DNA of 64,000 bases from Afipia sp. GAS231 (GTDB taxonomy: Bacteria > Pseudomonadota > Alphaproteobacteria > Rhizobiales > Xanthobacteraceae). Positions 35,212 through 43,533 of the stretch are shown here, in pieces (position 1 is the first letter of the stretch; each line of letters starts with the position of its first letter). Under the pieces are notes generated by a model, which saw only the letters and a program-made list of their open reading frames with translations, was not told where the DNA came from and ran no database searches. The translations under genes were made by a program, and so were the position numbers. Location of the stretch: positions 6,372,501-6,436,500 of the forward strand of contig NZ_LT629703.1 in NCBI RefSeq assembly GCF_900103365.1. Reading direction: 5' to 3'.

Positions 35212-35757
35212 GTGCGCGAACGGGATGACGAATGGACCGGCCTGATGCGGTCGGCCATCGCAGGCGACAGTGCGGCGTATCATCGCCTGCTCAAGGCCGT
35301 CACGCCGGTGCTCCGCGCGGCGGCGCGTCGCGGTTTGGCGCGTGCAGGACAACCGGTCGATCAATCCGAGGACATCGTGCAGGACATTTTGCTGGCGGTC
35401 CATTTGAAGCGGCACACCTGGGACGCCAGCGCCCCATTTGCCCCATGGCTGTTTGCGATCGCCCGCAACAAGTTGATCGATGCGCTGCGCCGCCGCGGCC
35501 GGCGCATCTTCGTCGATATCGACGATTTCGCCGAGGTGCTTCCGGGTGAGACGCCGGTCGAGACCGCTTCGGCGAGCGAGGTCGCAGCGCAACTGCAATC
35601 GCTTCCGGACCGTCAGCGCGACGTGCTGCAATCGATCTCGGTCGATGGCGCCTCGATCAAGGATACCGCGGCGAAATTCTCGATGAGCGAAGGCGCGGTG
35701 CGGGTGGCACTGCACCGCGGGCTGACCAGCCTGACGGCGAAGTTACGGGAACAATGA
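35212..35757 (+). CDS. ecfF: ECF RNA polymerase sigma factor (EcfF/SigF-like)
   Basis: The GTG at 35212 is chosen because AGGAG precedes it and because an upstream in-frame ATG (35149) falls before the likely promoter. The 181-residue protein has sigma region 2 (SEDIVQDILLAVHLKRHTWD, then PWLFAIARNKLIDALRRRGR) and region 4 (LPDRQRDVLQSI, then SIKDTAAKFSMSEGAVRVALHRG). It is followed directly by a DUF1109 membrane anti-sigma gene. That pair matches EcfF-OsrA of Bradyrhizobium and SigF-NrsF of Caulobacter, which respond to reactive oxygen species or metal stress. The assignment rests on architecture and the promoter match. Confidence 0.85.
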   Translation: MRERDDEWTGLMRSAIAGDSAAYHRLLKAVTPVLRAAARRGLARAGQPVDQSEDIVQDILLAVHLKRHTWDASAPFAPWLFAIARNKLIDALRRRGRRIFVDIDDFAEVLPGETPVETASASEVAAQLQSLPDRQRDVLQSISVDGASIKDTAAKFSMSEGAVRVALHRGLTSLTAKLREQ

Positions 35758-35759
35758 GA

Positions 35760-36398
35760 ATGGACACCGATCAGCTCATTCGAACACTGGCGGCCGACAA
35801 CGCACACCGTGCGCGCCCGGTCGGCTTTTCACTGATGCTGGCGCTGCTGGCAGCGGCGCCGGTCTCGCTGTTGATGTTCTTCACCGAACTCGGCATCAGG
35901 CCCGACGTGATGACCGCGATGCGCAATCCGTTCTTCGACCTGAAATTCGCGGTGACGCTGGCGCTGGCATCGGCTGCGATCGCGGTCAGTCTGCATCTGG
36001 CGCGCCCGGAAGCCTCGCTGCGGGGCTTTGGCTGGCTGTTGCTGATCCCGGCCGGGATTCTGACCGCGGGAATTGGCGGCGAGATGATGATGCCGCAGCG
36101 GATGCCAATGATGACGCGGCTGGTCGGCAATAATTCGCGGGCCTGCATGACCGCCATTCCGCTGATGTCATTGCCGCTGCTGGCCGGCGCGCTGATCAGC
36201 CTGCGCCAGGGTGCGCCGGCACGGCCGGCGATTGCCGGCGCTATGGCCGGACTTGTCTCGGCCGGCCTCGCAGCGACGCTTTACGCGTCGCACTGCACCG
36301 ACGATTCACCGCTGTTCGTGGCGACCTGGTACACGATCGCGACCGCGCTGGTGACGGCGATCGGCGCACTGGTGGGTTCGCGGGTGCTGAAGTATTGA
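35760..36398 (+). CDS. osrA: DUF1109 (NrsF/OsrA-like) membrane anti-sigma factor
   Basis: Six hydrophobic segments follow a short cytoplasmic N-terminus (DQLIRTLAADN) that typically binds the sigma factor. From the ATG at 35760 the protein has 212 residues and two cysteines, C129 (RACMTAIP) and C179 (SHCTDDSP). As I recall, the conserved cysteines required for redox sensing in B. japonicum OsrA carry these same numbers, which favours this start over the ATG at 35754, whose ATGA overlaps the sigma gene stop. The protein should hold the sigma factor at the membrane until oxidation or metal binding releases it. A palindromic repeat begins directly after the stop codon. Confidence 0.85.
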   Translation: MDTDQLIRTLAADNAHRARPVGFSLMLALLAAAPVSLLMFFTELGIRPDVMTAMRNPFFDLKFAVTLALASAAIAVSLHLARPEASLRGFGWLLLIPAGILTAGIGGEMMMPQRMPMMTRLVGNNSRACMTAIPLMSLPLLAGALISLRQGAPARPAIAGAMAGLVSAGLAATLYASHCTDDSPLFVATWYTIATALVTAIGALVGSRVLKY

Positions 36399-36476
36399 GT
36401 AGGGCGGATTAGCCGAAGGCGTAATCCGCCGATGCGACGCAAAGACGGCGGATTACGCTACGCTAATCCGCCCTAC
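36399..36476. repeat. Palindromic repeat (GTAGGGCGGATTAG family)
   Basis: GTAGGGCGGATTAGC at the left end is matched by GCTAATCCGCCCTAC at the right end. Inner arms GGCGTAATCCGCCG and GGCGGATTACGC pair as well, so the whole element can fold into a long hairpin. It starts at the base after the anti-sigma stop codon and probably ends that operon. Confidence 0.9.
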
Positions 36477-36489
36477 GGTTTCTAGATCC

Positions 36490-36607
36490 GTCGTCCCGGC
36501 CTTGAGCCGGGACCCATACGCCGCGGCCGTTGTTGTACGAATGGTGTCAGCAACCAAGTTTTATCGATAGATCACGCGGTATGGGTCCCGGCCTGCGCCG
36601 GGACGAC
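36490..36607. repeat. Long palindromic intergenic repeat (CGTCGTCCC family), orientation 2
   Basis: This is the reverse complement of the element at 33126-33245. It begins CGTCGTCCCGGCC, includes GACCCATACGCCGCGGCCGT and ATCGATAGATCACGCGGTA, and ends GGCCTGCGCCGGGACGACG. It lies between convergent genes. Confidence 0.9.
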
Positions 36608-36617
36608 GCTGTGATGT

Positions 36618-37724
36618 CTACGCCGCCGGCGCGTTCTGTTGCATGCGGTGGAAGCGCAGCACCTGCTGCGCGGTCGATGGCCGCAGCCGTTCGTAGGTAT
36701 CCTTGCACGCCGCGATATCGGTCGGCTCGCCGCCGGATAGCTCGTCGCGCATGTTGATGATGGTCCGCACCGTCGACCACGACAATCCGGCGACCCTGGC
36801 TAAAATCATGACGCCTTCAGCCCGGGTCTCGATCATCATGTTCTCGGCCACCGCTACCGGCACGTTGGCGAGGGCTGCGATCGAGGCATTGGCTTCGTCG
36901 AACTTGCCGGCGTCGGCGAACGTCGCCACCTGGAATTCGTCGAGCCGGCCGTCCTCGTGGAGCGACTTGACCAGCGCGTGCGCAATCTCGGTGTTCTTGG
37001 TCATCGCGGAAGACGCCGATCGCGCGCGCCGTGTCGCCTCCCTGACCGCGGTCGGCACCTGGGCAGCCTGCTGCGGATTGGCGGCTTCCAGCCGCTGCCG
37101 CACCGTGTCGGACGCCTTTGCGAGCAGCTTCAGATAGAGATGGCGCGGAATGCTCGGACGCAGGCCGACGCAGGTCGCCAGATTGTCGTCCGCTTCGGCG
37201 CGGTTGACCAGCCGGGTGAAGCCGCGCTCGGTGAATTCGGCGCCGGGATTGTTGACGGTGCTCTGGATCACCTCGTCATTGCCGCGCTGGACCAGCACGT
37301 CGGTGACCGCGCTGCTCAGGACCTTGCGGGTCGAGATCGCCATCAGATGCGCCTGGCTCTTGCTGCGCGCGTTCTCGATCAGGGTCTTGTCGTCGAGCCG
37401 CGCCGACTGCGACAGCACGGGACCTGCGACCTCGATTATGTCGTCGAAGGCCAGCGCCCGGATCGTCAGCGGCGGCGCGGTGTCGATCGGGGCGAGGCGG
37501 TTGGCCAGCAGCATCTTGGCGGAGGTTTCGATATGGTCGATCAGGCACTGGAAGACGTCGTCGAACAGTCCGATCTGTTCGTCCGAATAGTCCACCGCTC
37601 CGTTGATGAAGAGATCGGTCACCCGGCGCAGGGTCTCGACCCGGCGGGCAACGGTCCCGTGCGCGAGCGTGGTCTGCAGCTCGTCGAGCAGATGGACCGG
37701 GGAGATAGCCGACTTCGAACTCAT
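36618..37724 (-). CDS. DUF2336 domain protein
   Basis: The ATG at 37724 gives 368 residues of mostly helical sequence. The repeated pattern (LLDELQTTLAHGTVARRVETLRRVTDLFI, later FDDVFQCLIDHIETSAKMLLANRL) matches DUF2336, an alphaproteobacterial family built of HEAT-like helices. A second conserved area (NNPGAEFTERGFTRLVNRAEADDNLATCVGLRPSIP) is typical. Function is unknown; some members lie near motility or signalling genes. It is 63 bp downstream of a GGDEF gene on the same strand, and an imperfect hairpin (37746-37770) lies in the gap, so co-transcription is possible. Confidence 0.85.
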   Translation of the reverse strand: MSSKSAISPVHLLDELQTTLAHGTVARRVETLRRVTDLFINGAVDYSDEQIGLFDDVFQCLIDHIETSAKMLLANRLAPIDTAPPLTIRALAFDDIIEVAGPVLSQSARLDDKTLIENARSKSQAHLMAISTRKVLSSAVTDVLVQRGNDEVIQSTVNNPGAEFTERGFTRLVNRAEADDNLATCVGLRPSIPRHLYLKLLAKASDTVRQRLEAANPQQAAQVPTAVREATRRARSASSAMTKNTEIAHALVKSLHEDGRLDEFQVATFADAGKFDEANASIAALANVPVAVAENMMIETRAEGVMILARVAGLSWSTVRTIINMRDELSGGEPTDIAACKDTYERLRPSTAQQVLRFHRMQQNAPAA

Positions 37725-37787
37725 GACTCTATCCTGGAGCAAAGGCCGGTGACGGATTCTCCGTCGCCGGATCTGAAATTGATCAAA

Positions 37788-38930
37788 TCAGGCGTGGGTG
37801 ATGCGGTTGCGTCCCCGCGCCTTGGCTGCATAGAGCGCGCTGTCGGCGCGCGCGAGGAATGTGTCGGGCGTTTCGTTTTGCTTCAGCGTCGCGACGCCGG
37901 CGGAAATCGTCACTCTCATGCTGGGCGAGAATGCGCTCCAGTCGAGCTCGGAAATAATCGCGCGCAGCCGGTCGAGGGCCCGCACGGCGCCTGATGTGTC
38001 CATGTCGGGCAGCACCAGCAGGAATTCCTCGCCGCCATAGCGGCCGAAGCGGTCGTTGGCGCGGATGTTGGCGAACATGGTAATGGCGAAGGTTCGCAGC
38101 ACCTCGTCGCCGGTCGGGTGGCCGAAGGCGTCGTTGATGCGCTTGAACCAGTCGAGGTCGATCAGCGCGATCGAGCAGGGCGCTCCGCTGCGGGCCGCCC
38201 GCGCGATTTCCTCGTCCAGCATCCGCATGATGCAGCGGCGGTTGTACGAGCCGGTGAGTTCGTCGAGTTCGGCGAGCTCCTCGATCCGCTTGTAGGCTTC
38301 CCTGAGCTTCAGCCCGCTCTGATAGAGCGAGTGCTTCATCGAAGAGGAGAAGATGCCGAGGAACATGCAGCGCCCGATCGACAATACCAGCGCCAGCATG
38401 GTGCCGAAGCGCTCGAGGTAGTTGCCGTGCGGCATCGAAATCGGCTTGTCGGTCAGCAGGAACAGCCCGGCCAGGCCGATCGTCATCGCGGTCCAGATCA
38501 TCATGGTCTGGCGCGGCGTCGAACGCAGCGACGAGAAGCTGAACACGATGAACAGCGTGCACAGGAACGTCGCACCGACTTCCGGCGCGATGTAGGTGAA
38601 CGCCAGCGCGGTCAGCATGCAGGCGGTCGCCTGCGGCGCGACGAGGTAGTGATCGCTGAAGCGGTCGTTGAGGCCGAGTTCCGAAATCACCAGGAAGATG
38701 GCGACCAGGACCAGGCCGCAGGCTGCATAGGCCGGCCCGATCGTCACCGGGATGGTGCCGGCCTGCGCGAACAGCAGCAGCACCCCGGCATCGATGACGT
38801 AGCTGCCGCCGATCATCGCCAGAATCTGGCGGCGCTGCCTGGCGCGGCGCGCCCGTGCCTTCGCCGTCGGCTGGGAACCGACGCCTTCCAATTCGGCTGG
38901 ATTCACGAATGAGGACGCAGCGGTGCCCAT
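37788..38930 (-). CDS. Membrane-bound GGDEF diguanylate cyclase
   Basis: The ATG at 38930 gives 380 residues. Six or so membrane segments (about 38-200) precede a GGDEF domain starting near 215 (LDELTGSYNRR). The active-site motif reads RYGGEEF (about 297-303), a functional GGDEF variant. An RxxD inhibitory site (RAND) sits five residues upstream, so product inhibition by c-di-GMP is expected. There is no EAL domain. The enzyme should make c-di-GMP in response to an unknown membrane signal. DUF2336 lies downstream; the PilZ protein at 11824-12096 is a possible but unlinked receptor. Confidence 0.9.
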   Translation of the reverse strand: MGTAASSFVNPAELEGVGSQPTAKARARRARQRRQILAMIGGSYVIDAGVLLLFAQAGTIPVTIGPAYAACGLVLVAIFLVISELGLNDRFSDHYLVAPQATACMLTALAFTYIAPEVGATFLCTLFIVFSFSSLRSTPRQTMMIWTAMTIGLAGLFLLTDKPISMPHGNYLERFGTMLALVLSIGRCMFLGIFSSSMKHSLYQSGLKLREAYKRIEELAELDELTGSYNRRCIMRMLDEEIARAARSGAPCSIALIDLDWFKRINDAFGHPTGDEVLRTFAITMFANIRANDRFGRYGGEEFLLVLPDMDTSGAVRALDRLRAIISELDWSAFSPSMRVTISAGVATLKQNETPDTFLARADSALYAAKARGRNRITHA

Positions 38931-39370
38931 AGTCTCGCCGTTGGTGGAACTGGCGAAAAATCTAAGTGGGAAAGCCTTTAGGTTTGGTATCTTTTGGGAC
39001 CGATTCTGATCCGTTAAAACACCTGCCATTGCGCTGTTTCGCAACGGAAATCTGCCGTTCAGGAGCTGGCGGACCCTTGCGCGGACGCTCTGGCTGTAAG
39101 CAGATTCTGGCTTGGGTGCTGCCTTGGGTACTTCCTTGGAAACCAAGCCTTGGTAAGGTCGCCGTGGATGGCGCCATCTTTAGGAAAGTATTTCCGTATT
39201 ATGGTACCAATTTGGGGACTTTCACCGTTTATGCCGGCGCCCATGCCGGTAAACCCGCTTATGTGGGGTAGATCACACATGCAATCGGGACATTGCCGTA
39301 TTGTGAAGAATCTTGCTTCCCCCATCGAACCGCCAGCCTTCCCCCTCCGACCAATTCTGCGAGACGGCCA
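38931..39370. other. Divergent intergenic region between GGDEF and ECF sigma genes
   Basis: About 440 bp. I see a short 12-bp direct repeat near 39114-39140 (TGGGTGCTGCCT, TGGGTACTTCCT) but no gene with coding character. Promoters for both divergent genes must lie here; no GGAAC-type ECF site or other recognisable box stands out. Confidence 0.5.
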
Positions 39371-39940
39371 TTGAGTGCGACACAGGCGGCTTCAGACGAA
39401 GTTCTGATCGCTCGGATCGCTCAAGGCGACCGGCTCGCCATGCAGGTGCTGTACGGAAGGCACCATGTCAGGGTGTTCCGTTTCGGGCTTCGGCTCGTCC
39501 GGGACGAACAGGTTGCGGAAGACCTCATCAGCGAGGTTTTTCTCGATGTGTGGCGTCAGGCTGGCAAGTTCGAAGGCCGATCCGCCGTTACCACCTGGCT
39601 CTTGGCGATTACGCGGTTCAAGGCCCTGTCGGCGCTGCGGCGCCGCAAGGACGTTGGACTGGACGACGAGACCGCGAACGCGATCGAGGACACGTCCGAC
39701 GATCCCGAAGTGGTCGCGCAGAAGAAAGATACGAGTGAAGCGTTGCGCAAGTGCATGACCGCGCTTTCGTCAGAGCACCGGGAGATCGTCGATCTCGTCT
39801 ACTACCACGAGAAGTCCGTGGAAGAGGTGGCCGAGATCGTCGGAATTCCGGAAAACACCGTGAAGACGCGCCTGTTTTATGCGCGCAAGAAATTGGCCGA
39901 ACTGCTCAAGGCAGCCGGCATAGAGCGAGGTTGGCCATGA
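39371..39940 (+). CDS. ECF RNA polymerase sigma factor
   Basis: A TTG start at 39371 is inferred because family sequence begins there (SDEVLIARIAQGDRLAMQVL). An open frame upstream to 39293 is Pro/Arg-rich and unlike sigma factors. The 189-residue protein has region 2 (AEDLISEVFLDVWRQAGKF, then VTTWLLAITRFKALSALRRR) and region 4 (LSSEHREIVDLVYYHEKSVE, then GIPENTVKTRLFYARKKL). The stop overlaps the ATG of a membrane anti-sigma gene, and a serine protease gene follows, so this looks like a self-contained envelope-stress operon. The TTG start may keep its level low. Confidence 0.88.
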   Translation: MSATQAASDEVLIARIAQGDRLAMQVLYGRHHVRVFRFGLRLVRDEQVAEDLISEVFLDVWRQAGKFEGRSAVTTWLLAITRFKALSALRRRKDVGLDDETANAIEDTSDDPEVVAQKKDTSEALRKCMTALSSEHREIVDLVYYHEKSVEEVAEIVGIPENTVKTRLFYARKKLAELLKAAGIERGWP

Positions 39941-40653
39941 TGGCAGCGAGCAAAAAAATGCTGGATCAAGAACCCAGCGAAATCGAGTTGCTGTTGCCGT
40001 TCCACGCGGCCGGCACCTTGAACGCACGCGATACGCGCCGCGTCGACGAAGCGCTGGCCAGCGATCCCGCGCTTGCCCGGCAATACGCCGTGATCCGCGA
40101 GGAATACGCCGAGACCATTCACCTCAACGAAAGCCTCGGTGCGCCGTCGGCGCGCGCGATGACGAAGCTGTTTGCCGCGATCGACGGAGAGCCCGTGGTC
40201 AAGCCGTCGCTGTCGGTCAATCTTTCCGCGCGGGTTTCCGAATTCTTTGCAAGCCTGTCGCCGCGGACGCTGGCCTGGTCGGCCACGCTCGGCGCGGTGG
40301 CCTTGTTGTTGCAGGCCGGCCTGATCGGCGCGGTGCTGGTGAAGAACCAGAGCGGCACTTTCCAGACCGCTTCGCTCAGCCTGAACGAACCGTCTTCCGG
40401 CCCCATTACCCGCGATCTCGGCAGTTCGGTCGCAGCCCCGCCGCGCGCGCTGGTGCGGTTTGCGCCGGAAGCCCGCATTGCCGACATCACCGCGCTGCTC
40501 AACACCTACCAGGCCTCGATCGTCGACGGCGTGAAGGACGGCATGTTCCGGCTGCAATTCGGTAACAAGGCGATGAGCAAGGACGAAGCAGCCAGCCTGG
40601 TGAACAGGCTGGCGAGCGAGAAGATCGTCAGTCTTGCGGTGGCGACGCCGTAA
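39937..40653 (+). CDS. Membrane anti-sigma factor
   Basis: The 238-residue protein starts at an ATG overlapping the sigma stop (ATGA-type). Its N-terminal part (EIELLLPFHAAGTLNARDTR, RVDEALASDPALARQYAVIR) matches the zinc-less anti-sigma helical domain seen beside ECF factors. One membrane helix (about 105-128, TLGAVALLLQAGLIGAVLV) follows. The periplasmic remainder includes VRFAPEARIADITALLNTY, a fold resembling peptidase-propeptide or inhibitor-like domains. A serine protease gene follows 42 bp downstream. I infer that the protease or its substrate is the target of the stress response, or that it clips this anti-sigma factor. Confidence 0.82.
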   Translation: MMAASKKMLDQEPSEIELLLPFHAAGTLNARDTRRVDEALASDPALARQYAVIREEYAETIHLNESLGAPSARAMTKLFAAIDGEPVVKPSLSVNLSARVSEFFASLSPRTLAWSATLGAVALLLQAGLIGAVLVKNQSGTFQTASLSLNEPSSGPITRDLGSSVAAPPRALVRFAPEARIADITALLNTYQASIVDGVKDGMFRLQFGNKAMSKDEAASLVNRLASEKIVSLAVATP

Positions 40654-40695
40654 GGCCGGCAATTCCCAAACCGCGCCCGAGTAAGCCGAGGTCCC

Positions 40696-42429
40696 ATGGT
40701 CGACGATGGCGTGAATTGGCGCAAGATGACGCGGCGCGCGGCGCTGCTTCTGGCCGCTGCCGTAGTGCCGCTCGCGCTTGCACCGGTGGCTCGCGCGCAA
40801 AGCATCATGCGCACGCCGAGCCTCCATATCGACTCCCGGATCCCCACGATCAATCCGACGGTGGCTCCGCGCGTCAGTCCCACCATTGCCGGCCGCGGCA
40901 GCGTTGGCGCCAACTCTGTTGGGATCGCGCGCACACCGCCCAATGCCGGCGTGTCGGTGATGCGGATCAATCGCCCGGTCGACGTCGGCTCGAGCACGCC
41001 GTATCTGCGCTATTCACCCAATCTCTATCCGGTTTGCGAATATGCCAATCGCGGCCCGGACGGCGAATGCTTCGATCGCCCGTTGAACCTTGTCGGGAAC
41101 ACCAAAAAAGGCGGCGGCGGACCTGGCAATAATCCGGCGGCTGCCGCGATCGACCTGCGCACGGTGCGGAACGAATTCGTCGCCGAGATCGACGGCGCAA
41201 TGTCGCTGGCGGACGCCGACGCTTTGGCCCGCAGCCATGGGCTGGAGCGGATTGCGTCGCAGAATTTCCCGCTGGTCGGCGGCACCGTCGGCCTGTTCCG
41301 GATCATCGACCGCCGGCCGACGGACACGGTGCGGCGGGAGTTCGCTGCCGACACCAGGGTAAAGTCGGTGCAGCCCAATTTCCGCTATGTGTTGCAAGAC
41401 CAGAAGAAGGCGCCGACCGAAGGCGATCCCGGGCAATACGCGGTCGCCCAGCTTCGGTTGCCGCAGGCGCATACGCTGGCGCGCGGCATGAACGTCACCA
41501 TCGCGGTGATCGATTCCGGCATCGACGTCAAACATCCGGAACTCGCCAATTCGGTCGCCGACAGTTTTGATGCGCTCGGCAGCAAGGAAGGTCCGCATGT
41601 CCACGGCACCGGCATCGCCGGCGCGATCGTGGCGCATGCCAGGCTGATCGGGAGCGCGCCGGAGGCGCGGCTGCTGGCGATCCGCGCGTTCGGCAGTACG
41701 TCGGGCGCGGCGGAAAGCACGTCCTATGTCATCCTCAAGGGCCTCGACTATGCGGTCGAGCATGGCGCGCAGATCGTCAATATGAGCTTTGCCGGGCCAA
41801 AGGATCCGATGATCGAGCGCGGCGTCGCCGCGACCGCGGCGCGCGGCATTCTGCTGGTCGCCGCCGCCGGCAATGCCGGAGCCAAGTCGCCGCCGCTCTA
41901 TCCCGCCGCCAATCCGAACGTGATCGCCGTCAGCGGCACCGACGCGCAGGACAGACTGTTGCCGGCGTCGAACCGCGGCAACTACATCGCGATCGCAGCG
42001 CCCGGCGCTGATATTTTCCTGCCCGCGCCGGACGAAAAATACCAGATCACGTCGGGCACCTCGTTTTCCGCCGCCTATGTCTCTGGCATTGCGGCGCTGA
42101 TCATGGAGCGCAACCCGACGTTGAAGCCGAACGATGTTCGCGCCATACTGACGAAAACCGCGCGCGATCTCGGCGCCCCCGGCCGCGACGATCTGTTCGG
42201 GGCGGGCGAGGCCGATGCTTTCGCCGCAGTCACCGCCGTCGTCGATACGCCGGCGGTTCCGATGGCTGCGGCGTCGCCGAAACCAGCCGGAGAAAAAGCA
42301 CCGGCGCCCGCGACGTCCGATAACGCTTCCGTGAGCAGAGCACTGGCGGAGCCGCCCAACGATTCCGCGCCGTCGCTTTCATCGGATAAATCGGCCGAAA
42401 ACAGCGCCAATCGCGCCACTGCGCGCTGA
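40696..42429 (+). CDS. Exported S8 family serine peptidase (subtilase)
   Basis: The 577-residue protein has a signal sequence with a double Arg (MTRRAALLLAAAVVPLALAP, from about residue 11) and a propeptide-like region (about 150-240). The catalytic domain has Asp273 in VIDSGID, His303 in HGTGIAG and Ser456 in SGTSFSAAY, so the triad is complete. The C-terminal 60 residues are low-complexity Ala/Pro/Ser. It is the third gene of an ECF sigma/anti-sigma operon, which points to an envelope proteolysis role. The stretch RTVRNEFVAEIDG to VKSVQPNFRYVLQDQ resembles the I9 inhibitor propeptide. Confidence 0.9.
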   Translation: MVDDGVNWRKMTRRAALLLAAAVVPLALAPVARAQSIMRTPSLHIDSRIPTINPTVAPRVSPTIAGRGSVGANSVGIARTPPNAGVSVMRINRPVDVGSSTPYLRYSPNLYPVCEYANRGPDGECFDRPLNLVGNTKKGGGGPGNNPAAAAIDLRTVRNEFVAEIDGAMSLADADALARSHGLERIASQNFPLVGGTVGLFRIIDRRPTDTVRREFAADTRVKSVQPNFRYVLQDQKKAPTEGDPGQYAVAQLRLPQAHTLARGMNVTIAVIDSGIDVKHPELANSVADSFDALGSKEGPHVHGTGIAGAIVAHARLIGSAPEARLLAIRAFGSTSGAAESTSYVILKGLDYAVEHGAQIVNMSFAGPKDPMIERGVAATAARGILLVAAAGNAGAKSPPLYPAANPNVIAVSGTDAQDRLLPASNRGNYIAIAAPGADIFLPAPDEKYQITSGTSFSAAYVSGIAALIMERNPTLKPNDVRAILTKTARDLGAPGRDDLFGAGEADAFAAVTAVVDTPAVPMAAASPKPAGEKAPAPATSDNASVSRALAEPPNDSAPSLSSDKSAENSANRATAR

Positions 42430-42542
42430 TTTTCGGCCCCCTTACCCCGAACAAACTCTTAAAAAAATCAGCCCCGATTTTGAACGTCTGCAGAGGGTGC
42501 TGCGACTAATCAATGTGGGAGCGGTTATCCCTCCCCATCGGC

Positions 42543-42622
42543 TATAATGTGCGCGAGCGCCCATCCACCCCAAGCGCCCTTATGGCTTGACCCGCCCGGT
42601 TGTCCCCCCGGGCGGGTCTTTT
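42543..42622 (+). ncRNA. Candidate small RNA ending at a strong terminator
   Basis: A perfect TATAAT (42543-42548) lies 40 bp before a strong rho-independent terminator. A transcript of about 65-70 nt starting near 42554 would be C-rich in its 5' part (CCCATCCACCCCAAGCGCCC), as in many rhizobial sRNAs that pair with Shine-Dalgarno sequences. No good -35 is visible, so this may simply be the terminator of the subtilase operon. I cannot match it to a named RNA family. Confidence 0.4.
42589..42622 (+). terminator. Strong rho-independent terminator
   Basis: GACCCGCCCGG (42589-42599) pairs perfectly with CCGGGCGGGTC (42608-42618) around an 8-nt loop and is followed by TTTT on the plus strand. It lies 160 bp after the subtilase stop. 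Confidence 0.9.
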
Positions 42623-42925
42623 GCTTTCCAGCCCAGCTGTTCGCGAAGAGCGGCCCACGCCCGCCGCGGCGCTGCGCGTTAACACTTTCTTTACCTTGCT
42701 CAGTGAAGTTGCCGCGGGGCCTTACGCAACGTCGCCATGCTGCTGTGCGGCTTGACCGCGGCAGTTGCGAAAAACCCCGTACGACTGCGGGTTTTGTTGG
42801 TTGAATCGCGTTGACGATGCTCGCGCGCTGGACAAGCGAGTAGTTTTCCACAGAATAACACTGTCACATTCGGTTGATTCGTCTCGGTTGCGTCTGCGTC
42901 CGTCCTTCTTCCAACGGGCAGGTTC

Positions 42926-43426
42926 ATGACACATCTTGGAGACGTGGCGCGCGGCCGCGATACCGTAGCGCGCTGGTGCAATCTCGCTGAGCGGCGGCTG
43001 GAATACCTCACAGAGCTGTTCGAGACCGGGCGCTGGCGCCGCTTTCACAGCGAGCGGGCCTTCCTCGAAAATATCCAGGAAGCCAAGGCCGCGGTCGAAA
43101 CCTGGCGCGATCTGATGGCGCGCGCCGCCGCCCCGGACCATCTGGCGATCGATTTGGCAGGCCACCGCGGCAAACGCCCGGCAGCGCCGCGTTACGACGA
43201 GATCAGCGCGCAGGCAGCCTTGCGGCCGTCCGAACCGGCGGCGATCGTCGTCGAGCCGCTGCGCGAGATTCCCGATGACGTGCTGGCGGCGCTGGAGAGC
43301 CAGCTTCTCGACATGGGGGAGGCTCCATCCGGGTCCGACGCGCCCGATTTCGACGACATGGCGTTGCCGCCGCTCGATCTCGACAGCATCCAGCAACGCT
43401 ATCCGCTGCTGCGCAACGCGCTTTAG
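42926..43426 (+). CDS. TIGR03809-family protein, function unknown
   Basis: The 166-residue hydrophilic protein has a helical N-terminal half (VARWCNLAERRLEYLTELFE, then RRFHSERAFLENIQEAKAAVE) and an acidic, Pro-rich C-terminus. Its sequence and position next to the TIGR03808 gene match TIGR03809, a conserved family restricted to Rhizobiales. There is no signal peptide or membrane segment, so it should be cytoplasmic. The pair converges across a palindromic repeat. No function is known. Confidence 0.8.
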   Translation: MTHLGDVARGRDTVARWCNLAERRLEYLTELFETGRWRRFHSERAFLENIQEAKAAVETWRDLMARAAAPDHLAIDLAGHRGKRPAAPRYDEISAQAALRPSEPAAIVVEPLREIPDDVLAALESQLLDMGEAPSGSDAPDFDDMALPPLDLDSIQQRYPLLRNAL

Positions 43427-43439
43427 GACTCACTTTGTC

Positions 43440-43526
43440 GTCATGGCCGGGCTTGTCCCGGCCATCCACGTCTTTCTTCTGTGAGTCTGCCAAGACGTGG
43501 ATGCCCGGCACAAGGCCGGGCATGAC
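43440..43526. repeat. Palindromic intergenic repeat (GTCATGGCCGGG family)
   Basis: GTCATGGCCGGGCTTGTCCC opens the element and CAAGGCCGGGCATGAC closes it. Inner arms CCACGTCTT and AAGACGTGG pair too, so it folds into a two-level hairpin between the convergent TIGR03809 and TIGR03808 genes. Confidence 0.9.
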
Positions 43527-43533
43527 GGAGCAA

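Larger units (their letters stand above)
42430..42925. other. Intergenic region with candidate small RNA
   Basis: About 500 bp between the subtilase and the TIGR03809 gene. The middle holds a TATAAT box and a strong terminator (see 42543-42622). The rest, notably 42630-42925, shows no convincing gene. Confidence 0.5.

Noticed and set aside
39114..39140. Two 12-bp direct repeats that encode WVLPWVLPW in an open frame
   Set aside because: The frame is short, without ribosome-binding site or protein-like composition; I treat it as chance in a promoter region.
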